Assembly (NCBI RefSeq): GCF_024494695.1
Contig: NZ_JANHDP010000010.1
Span: 1-43,571 of the forward strand
From: Natronoarchaeum rubrum
GTDB lineage: Archaea; Halobacteriota; Halobacteria; Halobacteriales; Natronoarchaeaceae
Direction of reading: 5' to 3'
DNA: 43,571 nucleotides
Positions 7,426 to 16,465 of the stretch are shown here, piece by piece; position 1 is the first letter of the stretch; every line of letters begins with the position of its first letter. The notes beneath the pieces were generated by a model that saw nothing but the letters and a program-made list of their open reading frames with translations, ran no database searches and was not told the DNA's origin. The translations under genes were made by a program, and so were the position numbers.

Positions 7426-7733
7426 GCTTGAAACAGCCCTCGAGCCACCGCCCTTGGTACTGCATCGACGGCCTGGTCGAGGAGTACCGCGAAGTCGCAA
7501 AAGGCGACGGTGATCTCAAGATGCTGAAGACGCTCAAGATCATCCGCAGCATCCTGGTCATCGTCGCCATCTCGGCTATTTCGCTCTACGCTCTTTACCT
7601 TGGCGCTGACGCGACCGTCGTCGCGGCGTTCAGCCTGCCGTCGCTGGCGGGCTACGCCGGTGCCGAGGCGGCCGACTACGCCGCACTCGTCCAGGGGTTT
7701 CTGGAGGCCAAACAGAGCGAGGACAACTCATGA
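7422..7733 (+). CDS. Small membrane protein, 2 helices, 103 aa
   Basis: The N-terminal 40 residues are soluble and basic (K-M-L-K-T-L-K-I-I-R). Two hydrophobic segments follow at about 42-62 and 64-82, and the tail is acidic. A holin-like or envelope role is possible but unsupported by motif. It lies in a run of small membrane and acidic proteins (7064-8243) just before the terminase. Confidence 0.83.
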   Translation: MSLKQPSSHRPWYCIDGLVEEYREVAKGDGDLKMLKTLKIIRSILVIVAISAISLYALYLGADATVVAAFSLPSLAGYAGAEAADYAALVQGFLEAKQSEDNS

Positions 7734-7888
7734 TGCGAGCGGAGGACCCCAGCGCGGCGCGGACGTTCGACGCCGACGGCGTCCGTGTGTTCGTCGTCGC
7801 GCCGAGCAAGCTGGCGATGTACGACAGCGATAACGACTCGGCTTGGCTGGCCGCCGATCAGCCGACTGACCTGCGAGACTGGCGATAA
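7730..7888 (+). CDS. 52-aa small protein, DUF7331-like ending
   Basis: Overlaps the previous stop (ATGA). The C-terminal half reads as Y-D-S-D-N-D-S-A-W-L-A-A-D, which resembles the Y-D-x-x-N-x-x-A-W-I-x-x-D pattern of short haloarchaeal proteins (DUF7331 as I recall it; not verified). Function unknown. Confidence 0.68.
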   Translation: MMRAEDPSAARTFDADGVRVFVVAPSKLAMYDSDNDSAWLAADQPTDLRDWR

Positions 7889-7890
7889 CC

Positions 7891-7980
7891 ATGGCGAAGG
7901 AACTCACTTTCGAGAACGGCGAGGTCCGAGATGCACCGCCCGACGAATCCGAGGACGACGTCGACGAGGACGACGGATGA
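7891..7980 (+). CDS. 29-aa acidic microprotein
   Basis: Starts two bases after the previous stop in the common context TAACCATG and ends overlapping the next ATG (ATGA). More than a third of residues are Asp or Glu, concentrated at the C-terminus. No motif recognised. Confidence 0.6.
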   Translation: MAKELTFENGEVRDAPPDESEDDVDEDDG

Positions 7981-8243
7981 ATCCGTTCATCGAACTGTAC
8001 CGCGACCCGGTCGCCACGCTGACGGCGCTCGCGTACGCGCTGACGCTGTTGACGCTGCTGGTGATCACGCTCGCGGGGACCTGGCGTAACGCGATCTGGC
8101 TGGCTACCCGCTGGAAGCGCCAGCGGCCGAACGAGTGGGAGTACATCCCGCCGACGTGGTGGCTGGTCCGCTTGGCGGCGATCCCGGCGGTCCTCGCGGT
8201 CGACGCCTGGGCCATGGCGGCCCTCATCTGGCTGGTGTTTTAA
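7977..8243 (+). CDS. Small membrane protein, 2 helices, 88 aa
   Basis: Two long hydrophobic segments (about 10-37 and 62-86) flank a basic Arg/Lys/Trp-rich loop with N-E-W-E-Y-I-P-P-T-W-W. Basic loop and hairpin topology resemble small phage holins or envelope proteins, but no family assignment is possible by eye. It lies directly upstream of the small terminase gene. Confidence 0.83.
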   Translation: MNPFIELYRDPVATLTALAYALTLLTLLVITLAGTWRNAIWLATRWKRQRPNEWEYIPPTWWLVRLAAIPAVLAVDAWAMAALIWLVF

Positions 8244-8246
8244 CCC

Positions 8247-8738
8247 ATGACTGACGATACTGACCTCTGCGGCTACGAGAAGGACGACGGGGAGCCCTGC
8301 GGGCTTCCGGCGTCGAAGTCGGATGGTCGTTGCCATCACCACACGGACGACGACGTCGAGCGAGCCCGTGGCGGCCGGCCGACGAAACTGGAGCAGAACC
8401 CGGAGCTGTACGACGAGATCATGGCCGCCGCCGAGGAGGGGCTGACTTACGAGGGGATCGCGCGCGTCGCCGGCATCGGCCGCTCGACGCTCGATGACTG
8501 GCGCCGGGAGTACGACGAGTTCAGCGCGAGGCTCGAGCAGAAGCGCTCGGTCGGCGAGCGCGAGCTGGTACAGGACGCCGACCCCGAGTTCATCCTGGAG
8601 CGGTCGTACGACTACACGAAGGAGCAGGAGATCGAGCACACCGGCGACGGCTTCGATCTCTCGCTGTCGGCCGACGAGAAAGAGCACCTCGACGAACTGT
8701 TCGACGTCGACCCGCAGGAGACCGACACCGACGAATGA
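8247..8738 (+). CDS. terS: Terminase small subunit (HTH)
   Basis: A 163-aa protein. The first 35 residues contain C-G-Y, E-P-C-G and C-H-H-H, a Cys/His cluster frequent at the N-terminus of haloarchaeal phage packaging and HTH proteins. Residues about 68-95 form a helix-turn-helix (T-Y-E-G-I-A-R-V-A-G-I-G-R-S-T-L-D-D-W), as in phage small terminases that recognise the packaging site. The C-terminus is acidic. It sits one small gene upstream of the large terminase. The alternative is a generic HTH regulator; position favours the terminase. Confidence 0.82.
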   Translation: MTDDTDLCGYEKDDGEPCGLPASKSDGRCHHHTDDDVERARGGRPTKLEQNPELYDEIMAAAEEGLTYEGIARVAGIGRSTLDDWRREYDEFSARLEQKRSVGERELVQDADPEFILERSYDYTKEQEIEHTGDGFDLSLSADEKEHLDELFDVDPQETDTDE

Positions 8739-8992
8739 CCTACGAATGTGAGTGCGGCTGGAAGTTCGTAGGAAGCGATGATACCGAGCAACTTCTGGCA
8801 CGAATAGACCACGTCAAGGAACACCACACATCAGACGTCGAGCAGGAGTTCCACGGCGACAACCTCGATCTCATCGAGATCGTTCACGAGGCTCTTCACC
8901 TGATCGACGATGATGACCTCGACGGCTGGTACACGTCGCAGATAGAGAGGATGCGGACTGATGCGGACGAGATCATCAAGTACCAAGGATAA
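8735..8992 (+). CDS. 85-aa C2H2-like zinc protein between terS and terL
   Basis: Starts by ATGA overlap with terS. C-E-C-G at residues 5-8 and H-V-K-E-H-H about 20 residues later fit a CCHH finger, followed by an acidic helical region. It may assist packaging, but only its position suggests this. Confidence 0.8.
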   Translation: MTYECECGWKFVGSDDTEQLLARIDHVKEHHTSDVEQEFHGDNLDLIEIVHEALHLIDDDDLDGWYTSQIERMRTDADEIIKYQG

Positions 8993-8994
8993 CC

Positions 8995-10659
8995 ATGGAG
9001 ATCGACCCGTCGGCGCTGGCCGAACACAACCCGCTGGCACACCCCGCCGTGGCGAGTGTTCGACTGTTCGACTTCTCGACCCCTCCGGGCGATCACCTGC
9101 TGGAGTTCTACAACTCTCTCTGGCGGGCGTGTGATCCGGACTTTCCACACGCGCCGACGCGGATCGCCCGGCTCATGCCCCGCGGCCACGGCAAGACCGA
9201 GGGCGCCGGCGTCGTGTTTCCGACGTGGGTGGTGCTCTCGCACCCGGACGTCCGCGTGGCGGTTATCTCGAAGACGAAGGGGCTGGCCGCCGAGCGAACG
9301 GAGAAGGCGGTCGAGTACATCGAGCGCTACGCGCCGCAGTTCGACATCGAGGTGACCGACTCGTCGCGCACCCAGCTGACGACGGCGTCGAACGACCACA
9401 AGGAGGCGACGATCTCGCCGTACGGCCTCGAGTCCCAGTTGACGGGGAAGCACTTCGATGCCGTTATCTACGACGACATCGCCGACTGGGACAACCAGCG
9501 GACGGAGACGCAGCGGCGGAACGTCCGGAACTACTTCGGCGACTACGTCGACAACCTGCCGAGCAACGACTCGGTCCTCCCGAATGGGCCGGTCCAGGCG
9601 GTGATCGGGACGCGCAAGCACCCGCAAGACATCTACGAGACGAACATCCTGAACTCGGCGACGTGGGACGTCGGAGTGTATACGGCGATCCACGAGGCCG
9701 ACTGGCCGGTCGTCGAGACGCGCGACTGGCAGGTGCGCGGTGACGATGGCGAGATCTACGACTCGATCGCCGACCTGCCGCCGGACGTGACGCTCGCGAA
9801 CAACGGCGTCCTTCCGAACCGCGACGTCGACGTCCTCTGGCCGGAGTTCCAACCGCCCGAGGCGCTGCTGTACGACATCGTCGACGGCGACGACTCGACG
9901 GCAGTGTGGCAGCGCGAGAACCAGCAGGATCCCAACGCACTCGCCGGCGAGGTGTTCAAAACGGACTGGCTGATCTACGAGGACGGCCTGCCGACTGACG
10001 AGAACGGCGAGGAGATCCCGCTTCGGTGGGTCGCCGGCCTGGACATCGGGCTCGTCGAGGACCCGCAGAAGGCCGCCGAGCAGGATAGCGACTACACGGC
10101 GCTGGCGGTCGTCGGCGTCGACCCGCGCAACCAGCGGGCGTACCTCGACGCGCTGCCGCGCAAGCGTGGTCTCTCCGTCTCCGGTATCGTCGACTGGACG
10201 GAGGACCAACTGGCCGACTACGACGTCGACAAGCTCCTGGTCGAGCAGAACGCTGGGCGCGGACCGGGGCAGCGGCTCCGCGATACGACGTCAATCCCGA
10301 CGGAGAACGTCTCCTCAAGCGGTAGCAAGGAGGGTCGGATCCACAGCCTGTCGGCTGACTTCGAGAGCGGCACTCTCCGGATCCACGGTGACGCGACCAA
10401 CCAGCCTTGGCGTGGCTTCGAGCAGAACGAGTGGCTGCAGTTCCCGACCGGCGCCCACGACGACCGCCTCGACGCGATCGAGCTCGCGATGCGCGCGGTC
10501 GCGTTCGGCAACGTGCCGGCGGCGACCGCATCGCTCGACGAGGGTGGCTACACGCCCGCCGGCGAGGACATCACCGCCGAGTCACGCGAGTTCAAGGAGA
10601 GCGACGTCGGCCAGGCAATTCACCAGATCGCCGAGCAGCAGCGAGGTAGCTTTCGATGA
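8995..10659 (+). CDS. terL: Terminase large subunit
   Basis: The 554-aa packaging motor. The ATPase half has Walker A R-G-H-G-K-T (63-68) and Walker B A-V-I-Y-D-D (156-161). The nuclease half has the RNase H-like acidic residues in A-G-L-D-I-G (D350), L-V-E-Q-N (E417) and H-D-D-R-L-D-A (D489/D490/D493). Length and motif order match phage TerL proteins. It cuts concatemeric DNA and pumps it into the prohead. The start codon follows TAACC two bases after the previous stop; the end overlaps the KTSC gene (ATGA). Confidence 0.96.
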   Translation: MEIDPSALAEHNPLAHPAVASVRLFDFSTPPGDHLLEFYNSLWRACDPDFPHAPTRIARLMPRGHGKTEGAGVVFPTWVVLSHPDVRVAVISKTKGLAAERTEKAVEYIERYAPQFDIEVTDSSRTQLTTASNDHKEATISPYGLESQLTGKHFDAVIYDDIADWDNQRTETQRRNVRNYFGDYVDNLPSNDSVLPNGPVQAVIGTRKHPQDIYETNILNSATWDVGVYTAIHEADWPVVETRDWQVRGDDGEIYDSIADLPPDVTLANNGVLPNRDVDVLWPEFQPPEALLYDIVDGDDSTAVWQRENQQDPNALAGEVFKTDWLIYEDGLPTDENGEEIPLRWVAGLDIGLVEDPQKAAEQDSDYTALAVVGVDPRNQRAYLDALPRKRGLSVSGIVDWTEDQLADYDVDKLLVEQNAGRGPGQRLRDTTSIPTENVSSSGSKEGRIHSLSADFESGTLRIHGDATNQPWRGFEQNEWLQFPTGAHDDRLDAIELAMRAVAFGNVPAATASLDEGGYTPAGEDITAESREFKESDVGQAIHQIAEQQRGSFR

Positions 10660-11036
10660 GCACGAACCCCGGCGGCATCCCACATCCGGAGCCGACGCAG
10701 TTCCAGGCGCCGGGGCGTGGAGATCCGACAGATATCCGTGCGCCGCTGGATATGGAGTCGTTCAACTCGTCGAACGTCCACTCGGCACTCTACGACTTCG
10801 GTACGGAGGACCTCTACGTCCGCTACGACCGGACGGGCCCGGACGCGATCTACGCGTACCGGTTCGTCCCGGCGTCGGAGTGGGACGGGCTCGCGAGCGC
10901 GGGCTCGGCGGGCTCGTACATCAACGAGAACATCGCGTACGGCTATCCGTACGAGCTGCTGACGAAAGGCGACTTCCCGCAGATGGGCCGCGGGCTTGAG
11001 AACGACCTGGCCCGGCGGTTCGTGACACAGTTTTAG
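10656..11036 (+). CDS. KTSC-domain protein
   Basis: A 126-aa protein. Residues about 37-103 match the KTSC domain: S-S-N-V-H-S-A-L-Y-D, then L-Y-V-R-Y, then Y-A-Y-R-F-V-P, and Y-I-N-E-N-I-A-Y-G-Y. KTSC domains occur in phage and bacterial proteins and at the C-terminus of some lysyl-tRNA synthetases; their role is not settled. The N-terminal 35 residues are Pro/Gly-rich and probably disordered. Its place between terL and portal suggests a packaging or virion role, which is inference. Confidence 0.85.
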   Translation: MSTNPGGIPHPEPTQFQAPGRGDPTDIRAPLDMESFNSSNVHSALYDFGTEDLYVRYDRTGPDAIYAYRFVPASEWDGLASAGSAGSYINENIAYGYPYELLTKGDFPQMGRGLENDLARRFVTQF

Positions 11037-11042
11037 ACAACC

Positions 11043-12479
11043 ATGGGTATCTTCGACGACGCAACTCGAGAGTACGCGGATCGCCTCAACAGCGACGGTG
11101 AGCGTGACTCCGAGACGACAATCGGCGCCGAGTCCATCACGATCGCGGACTCGGACACGCAACAGACCACCGAGGACACGTGGCTCTCGGGCAAGAAAAA
11201 GTACGGCTGGCCGCGGGGCCGCGAGGCGTACGAGGCACGACAGATCCAGCAGACGTGGGCGATGGAGGTTATCACCAACGGAATTGTCGACCAGCTACTC
11301 GGTGGCGAGCTCGCCGCTGAGAACGAGGGCGACGATGACCTCACTGGCCCCGCGGCTGATCTCTGGAATGTTATTCGGGATGTCCTCAAGGGCCCGCACC
11401 TGATGGACGACACGCTGGACGACCTGATCTCGGCGGCCGTCGCCGACATGGTCGGCCCGGGCAACGCCTACTGGGATATGCTGCCGGCCGAGAACGCCTC
11501 AATCCCGGTAGCGGCGCTCAAGCCGGTCGACGCGCTGACGGTCCGACACAACTACGACGAGAACGGCAACCCGAAGGATCCGGCGTACTGGCAGGCGGCA
11601 GGCGCGTTCGGCGGCGCCGGCAACATGAACATGGGCAACGTCAGCCCGACGCCGCTCACCAAAGACGACATCGTCGCGATGCGCTATCCCGGCTCGCGGC
11701 GGTCGTTCCGCGTCTACCCGCAGTCGCCGGCGATGCAGGTCAAGAAGACGCTGGAGCTGCTCGCGAACTCGACGTCGCACCACAACCGGTTTTATAACGA
11801 CGACGAGATCCCCGCCGGCTTCGTCCAGATCATGGGCGCGTCGGACAACTCGGTCAGCAAGATCCAGGACAAGATCCAGGCCGCAGCGGGCGACCCGCGC
11901 TCGGTCGAGGTGATCGGCGGCGAGGGCGCTGCGCAGTGGATCGAGATGGGCGGCACGGCGATCAACCTCAACGTGATTGAGGAGCAGAAGTGGTTCCTCC
12001 AGCTCTGCCTCGCGGCGTTCGGTCTCGGGAAAGCGGAGATCGGCATGATCGAAGACGTCAACCGCGCCAACGGAGACGTCGAGGCCTCGCGAGTCTTCAA
12101 GCGCGTCACCGGCCCGTTTGCAAAGGAGTTTTCCAGAGCGTTCGGGCACATCGCCGACCAGTTTGAGGTTTACCGACAACTCGACCGGCCGTTCGACATC
12201 CGGCTCCGGTTCAGCGACCCGCGCGAAGAGCGCGCGCGTGAAGAGCGCCTGCTCAAGATGTACGAAGCGGGCGGGCTGACGCGCCGGGAGTGGTACCAGC
12301 GGCGTGGTGACGGGGACGTTGCGGAGGGCGACATGACGGTCGAGATAAACGGCCAAGAGGTCGACTACGGCGCCTTGCCGAAAGATGTCCTCGACCACAA
12401 GCTGCGGTCGCTCCGCGGTGACACGCCGGAGGATCAGGCCGAGGATCAGGCCGAAGACATGCCCAGCGAGGACGAGTAG
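11043..12479 (+). CDS. Portal protein
   Basis: A 478-aa protein directly downstream of the terminase block and upstream of the protease and capsid genes. It has the portal pattern: an N-terminal region with W-A-M-E-V-I-T-N-G-I-V-D-Q-L-L, a central mixed alpha/beta body with P-A-G-F-V and L-G-L-G-K-like turns, and long helices, then an acidic tail with two copies of E-D-Q-A. It would form the dodecameric ring through which DNA enters the head and to which connectors bind. Two bases separate its stop from the next gene's ATG or fewer, so the structural genes are tightly packed. Confidence 0.85.
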   Translation: MGIFDDATREYADRLNSDGERDSETTIGAESITIADSDTQQTTEDTWLSGKKKYGWPRGREAYEARQIQQTWAMEVITNGIVDQLLGGELAAENEGDDDLTGPAADLWNVIRDVLKGPHLMDDTLDDLISAAVADMVGPGNAYWDMLPAENASIPVAALKPVDALTVRHNYDENGNPKDPAYWQAAGAFGGAGNMNMGNVSPTPLTKDDIVAMRYPGSRRSFRVYPQSPAMQVKKTLELLANSTSHHNRFYNDDEIPAGFVQIMGASDNSVSKIQDKIQAAAGDPRSVEVIGGEGAAQWIEMGGTAINLNVIEEQKWFLQLCLAAFGLGKAEIGMIEDVNRANGDVEASRVFKRVTGPFAKEFSRAFGHIADQFEVYRQLDRPFDIRLRFSDPREERAREERLLKMYEAGGLTRREWYQRRGDGDVAEGDMTVEINGQEVDYGALPKDVLDHKLRSLRGDTPEDQAEDQAEDMPSEDE

Positions 12480-13790
12480 ATGGCTCGAGGCAGCTTCTCG
12501 CTCCGCCGGCTCACGGAGTACCTGGACGAGGGCCGCGAGGCCTTCGGCCGGCCATTGTCGCTCGGGACGACCAACGAGGCCGACCTCGCGGGCCACTATC
12601 CCTACAACCCCGAGCGCTTTCGCGTGTTCGTCAACGGCGAGCGGCAGCTGCTCCAGTACGGATCCGTCGCTGAGTACGAGGACGTCGTCGACGGGCATCG
12701 CCTCAAGCCCCAGTCGGCAGGCGACGTCGTCACGATGGAAACGGCGGAGATGTACCGCTACGTCGTCCAGTACGTCGTCGAGTGGTCGGCGGCCCTGCAA
12801 CTCTCCCAGCAACTGCAGGCTGGCGAGGCGTTGATCTTCGGCTACGGTGATGCGGACCTCGCGAACAGCGCCGACGACTTCCCAGGCCCGGCAGCAGACG
12901 GCTGGTTCTGGCACTGGCACAGCGGCCTCGACGCCAACGAGGTCCGGCTGGCGGAGTATCGAAACGGGACGACTGTCGACGAGACGGTTGTCGAACTCGA
13001 GAAGGACGTCACGGTCTGGAAGCGCCTGGCGGGCGAGACGAACTGGTACAACGTCGGCAACACGCGGTTCGTCGAGACCTACACCGGGACGTACGACGAC
13101 GTCGAGTCGTCCCAGCGCAACGACACTGTCGCCCGGACGTCGGTCGACGACGGCAAGGGCCCGCAGACGGCCAACAAGCAGGTCCAACTGAGCATAAAGG
13201 CGGAAGCCGGCGCCGGGTCGCTCGAGGCGGAGCTCGGCAGTGTCGGCGTGCGGACGCTGGGCGACGTCGGGGCGATCACCCGCGAGAAGACGTACTCGTT
13301 CACGGCATCGGTGTCGGCGACCGGGACGTGGGTGCCGATCGCCGCCCTGCGGATCGACCCAGACCGCGACATCGTCAACGTCCAGGTGAAGAATACGGAC
13401 GTCACCGAGTTCGGCGGCGATGGCGATGTCACCGTGATGCCGATGGCGGTTGACCCGCAGAACGCGCTGACGGACGGCGGATCGCAGCCAACAGACTGGT
13501 CGGCGCCGGTCGAGTTGAACCCGACGAACTCGGTGGTCGAGACGAGCGCGTCTGTGGACCAGATCCCCGACGCGACCGGAACGGTCAGCACGTCGGCCGC
13601 CGATCCGGGCGGCTACCAACTCGGCTTTGGATCCCGATACAGCAGCGGGACGGGCTCGAAGACGACGGTGTCCTCGGGCTCGGCGACGCGGAAGCGGGAG
13701 ATCTCCTCGCGCGACGTCTGTGTGTTCCTCGCGAACGCCTCGGTCGCCGGCGATGTGACGGTCGAGGTCATCACCGAGCAGGACTGGTAA
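12480..13790 (+). CDS. Putative virion protein, 436 aa, beta-rich
   Basis: Not recognised as a family. The ATG follows the portal stop without any gap. The first 150 residues are helical with Y-R-Y-V-V-Q-Y-V-V-E-W; the rest is rich in Thr, Ser, Val, Gly and Asp with alternating hydrophobics, as in beta-sandwich capsid decorations or spikes. Between portal and protease, bacterial phages often place a minor head (Mu F/SPP1 gp7-like) protein, but no such signature is visible. A head-associated structural protein is the best guess. Confidence 0.75.
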   Translation: MARGSFSLRRLTEYLDEGREAFGRPLSLGTTNEADLAGHYPYNPERFRVFVNGERQLLQYGSVAEYEDVVDGHRLKPQSAGDVVTMETAEMYRYVVQYVVEWSAALQLSQQLQAGEALIFGYGDADLANSADDFPGPAADGWFWHWHSGLDANEVRLAEYRNGTTVDETVVELEKDVTVWKRLAGETNWYNVGNTRFVETYTGTYDDVESSQRNDTVARTSVDDGKGPQTANKQVQLSIKAEAGAGSLEAELGSVGVRTLGDVGAITREKTYSFTASVSATGTWVPIAALRIDPDRDIVNVQVKNTDVTEFGGDGDVTVMPMAVDPQNALTDGGSQPTDWSAPVELNPTNSVVETSASVDQIPDATGTVSTSAADPGGYQLGFGSRYSSGTGSKTTVSSGSATRKREISSRDVCVFLANASVAGDVTVEVITEQDW

Positions 13791-13880
13791 CGACACTCCC
13801 CGATGACCCCGCCCTGCCGTGGGCGCGGGACGAAAGGGCACCATCACCACGGCAATGCTTTTCACGAGGATCTGACAGAC

Positions 13881-15131
13881 ATGACTGACCACGACGACGT
13901 CGCACAGCGCGCCTACCACAGCCCCGACCCCGACCGGGTCGAGGTCCGGGATGTCGACGACCCCGAAGACGGAGTGATGACGATCCGGATGCCGATCTCG
14001 TCGACGGCCGAGGCTCGCGACGGCAAGGCGTTCGACCGCCGCCGGCTCGAGGGCTGGGCCGAGCAGATCCGCGAGGGCACGGTCGGCGCGTTCCTCGACC
14101 ACGGCCGAAACCCGGACGTTGCGGGCTCGCGCTACAGCTCGACCGGCAAGGTCGGCTATCTGGACGAGCCCGAGCTCGTCGAGCGCGACGACGGCGAGAC
14201 GGATCTCGTTGTCGACAACGTCCTGATGGACCCCGAAACGATGCCGTCGGCGACGGGCGGCCTTCGGGAGGCCCTCGCCCGGATCAAGTCCCAGGTCGAG
14301 CGCGACATCCCGCTGACCGCATCGGTGGGCTGGAGCGACGACACGGGCGACCGGGACCTGCCCGGCGACTCGGACCTTCTCGAAAACTCGCTGGTCGGCA
14401 TCCCGAGCGACCCCTCGGCGAGTAGCCACGACGCGGCGGTCGCCCAGGCCCGCGACGTGCTCGCGGACCACGACCTCGACGAGGAGCAGGCCGAGCAGTT
14501 GGTCGCGGACTTCCGCGCCGTGGTGGTGGGGTCCGACACACGCAGCGACAGCAGCAGCATGAGCAACGACGACGACCCCGGCGGGGACGCCGGCACGACT
14601 GACGACGAACAGAGCTTCTCGTTCGAGCGGGCGGTGAGCGAGAACGAACCCCTTGGCGACGTTGTAGAGCGCCACGGCCCCGATGAGTTTGCGGAGTCGT
14701 TCCGCGACTGGTATCGCTGGCTCAAGCGCAACAACGACGACGCCGAGGACCCCGACCGTTCGGCCGACGCGGAGCAGTTCCGCGACTTCATGCGCGAACA
14801 GACGGAGCAGCAGACCGAGATCCTCCGCACGCTCGCCGATTCCCTCCGCGAAGACGACGAGGACGACGATGAGGACGAGGAGGAGGAGGAGGAGGAGGAG
14901 AGCGACGACGGCGAGGACGACGAGGACGAAGACGACGAGGAGAACAGCGCCGACGCCGACGACGAGCGCACCGTCACCATCGACGGCGAGGAGATGACCG
15001 CCGACGAGGCGGTCGAGACCCTTCGCGACGACGTCGACGGCGCCGAGCCTGAGACGCCCGGCGACGATGACGACGAGCGCGACGACGAACCGGCTGACGA
15101 GCGCACCAGCGATCCCAAGGAGCTCCTGTAA
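13881..15131 (+). CDS. Prohead protease fused to acidic scaffold
   Basis: A 416-aa protein. Residues 1-200 fit an HK97/S78-type prohead protease: core strands around V-M-T-I-R-M-P, the catalytic-type histidine in F-L-D-H-G-R-N (H74) and serine in L-T-A-S-V-G-W (S148), then S-L-V-G-I-P-S-D-P. From about 225 it becomes an acidic, helical scaffold-like tail with a run of more than 20 Asp/Glu residues. I chose ATG 13881, preceded by GAGGATC eight bases upstream, because the extension to 13803 (with a G-H-H-H-H stretch) has no ribosome site and a non-acidic composition. The protein would shape and then mature the prohead made by the capsid protein downstream. Confidence 0.85.
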   Translation: MTDHDDVAQRAYHSPDPDRVEVRDVDDPEDGVMTIRMPISSTAEARDGKAFDRRRLEGWAEQIREGTVGAFLDHGRNPDVAGSRYSSTGKVGYLDEPELVERDDGETDLVVDNVLMDPETMPSATGGLREALARIKSQVERDIPLTASVGWSDDTGDRDLPGDSDLLENSLVGIPSDPSASSHDAAVAQARDVLADHDLDEEQAEQLVADFRAVVVGSDTRSDSSSMSNDDDPGGDAGTTDDEQSFSFERAVSENEPLGDVVERHGPDEFAESFRDWYRWLKRNNDDAEDPDRSADAEQFRDFMREQTEQQTEILRTLADSLREDDEDDDEDEEEEEEEESDDGEDDEDEDDEENSADADDERTVTIDGEEMTADEAVETLRDDVDGAEPETPGDDDDERDDEPADERTSDPKELL

Positions 15132-15134
15132 ACC

Positions 15135-16457
15135 ATGAGCGCAACTGACAACACCCCGTACGACGACCTGCAGACTGACCGCGACATCGCGGCCCGACTC
15201 GCAACGCCCACCGAAGACAACGCCCGGACGATCTACGACACGCTGCTGCGTGCGTTCGGCCTCCCCGAGGTTCCGATCGAGCGCGGCCGCGTCGGCGTGC
15301 CGATCAGTCATCTCCAGGACAAGCTGCTCGACAGCCACCGCGAGCACGAGGACGATCCCGACGCCGAGACGCGTGCCGAGAGCCAGTTCGGCCACCGCTC
15401 GCCGTTCGCGGCGGCGGCCGCGGCCGGCACCGGCTACGACGACCTCAGCGACGACGACCGCATCGGCGCCGTCGAGGACATGAGCGAGCGCGCGGCGATC
15501 GACCAGACGGTCGTCGGCGCCGCCTCGCCGGTCGCGGTCGACCCGCAGCTGATCGACGTCCAGCGCAGCGCCGCGCCGGTCCTGAGCGTCATCACGTCGC
15601 AGGCCCAGGCCGGGTTCGAGGCGAAGTACAACGTCATCTCCGACCGGAACGAGCCGATCGGGATGGTCTCCGAGGCCGACGCCGCCGGGGACATCTCCTC
15701 GCTCTCGGAGGGCGACTTCACTCTCTCGACGGAGAGCAAGGACATGAAGATCTACCTCGACCAGGCCCGCATCAGCGACTTCTCGCAGCGCGCCGAGGAC
15801 ACGCTGGGCTACATGGACCTGGGCGAGACCACGCTCGGCCAGCGCACGATCGCGCACGCGCTGTTCAAGGCCAAGCAGATCTTCTACGGCGACCCGAGCG
15901 TCAGCGCCGGCGACAACTCGATCGAGGACTCGAACGCCTACGAGGGCATGGCGGCGATCTACGACGCCGCCGGCAACTCGATCGACAAGTCGACGACGTC
16001 GAGCGGGTTCCTCGAGGACATGCTCGACGAGGTCACCACGCAGGTCACCAACACCGGCCTGATGTGGGACGCCGCGCGCTACCTCGTCAGCCCGCAGTTC
16101 TACAACGCGATCTACGACGAGGTCACGCCGACCATCCGCCTCGACGGCTACGACGCCGATGTCGAGTACGGGCCGCAGGGCCTCGCGATCGGCACCGAGC
16201 AGGGCACCGTCCAGATCACGCCCTGTGACAACATCCGGAGCTACTCCGGCCTCACCGGCGTCGGTGCGAACTCTGACGTCGGCGACGTCTTCCTGATCGA
16301 CGAGCGCGCCATGCAGTTCCGCCAGCTGGCGCCCTTCTCGACCGTCCCGCTGGGCCGCACCGGCCTCGCGGACAAGGTCGCGATGTTCGAGTACGGCACC
16401 CTCGTGGACAAGGCCCACGGCGAGCACGGCCTCTGGCTGCAGGGCTACGACATCTGA
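15135..16457 (+). CDS. Major capsid protein (HK97 fold)
   Basis: A 440-aa protein directly after the protease-scaffold. The C-terminal 300 residues have the HK97-type order: N-arm, a spine-helix-like region with L-G-Q-R-T-I-A-H-A-L, a long P-domain, and a closing beta region with V-G-D-V-F-L-I-D-E-R-A-M-Q-F-R. The first 100 residues are helical, charged and end near an Ala-rich stretch, resembling a delta domain that could be removed by the protease. The start follows TAAACC of the upstream stop. It forms the icosahedral shell. Confidence 0.9.
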   Translation: MSATDNTPYDDLQTDRDIAARLATPTEDNARTIYDTLLRAFGLPEVPIERGRVGVPISHLQDKLLDSHREHEDDPDAETRAESQFGHRSPFAAAAAAGTGYDDLSDDDRIGAVEDMSERAAIDQTVVGAASPVAVDPQLIDVQRSAAPVLSVITSQAQAGFEAKYNVISDRNEPIGMVSEADAAGDISSLSEGDFTLSTESKDMKIYLDQARISDFSQRAEDTLGYMDLGETTLGQRTIAHALFKAKQIFYGDPSVSAGDNSIEDSNAYEGMAAIYDAAGNSIDKSTTSSGFLEDMLDEVTTQVTNTGLMWDAARYLVSPQFYNAIYDEVTPTIRLDGYDADVEYGPQGLAIGTEQGTVQITPCDNIRSYSGLTGVGANSDVGDVFLIDERAMQFRQLAPFSTVPLGRTGLADKVAMFEYGTLVDKAHGEHGLWLQGYDI

Positions 16458-16465
16458 GGTGACCC

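Noticed and set aside
13858..13864. CTTTTCA upstream of the protease gene as a TATA box
   Set aside because: It is only about 20 bases from the ATG, too near for a leaderless start, and an SD-like sequence better explains the start.
13803..13880. Longer start for the protease-scaffold with a GHHHH stretch
   Set aside because: The extension has no ribosome site, is not acidic, and the ATG at 13881 has GAGGATC at a proper distance.
11499..16427. 1642-codon open frame on the minus strand under the capsid genes
   Set aside because: It is antisense to portal, protease and capsid genes with clear homology-type motifs. Long antisense frames are expected in GC-rich DNA with strong third-position bias; its product is Arg/Val/Leu-rich and lacks any domain.
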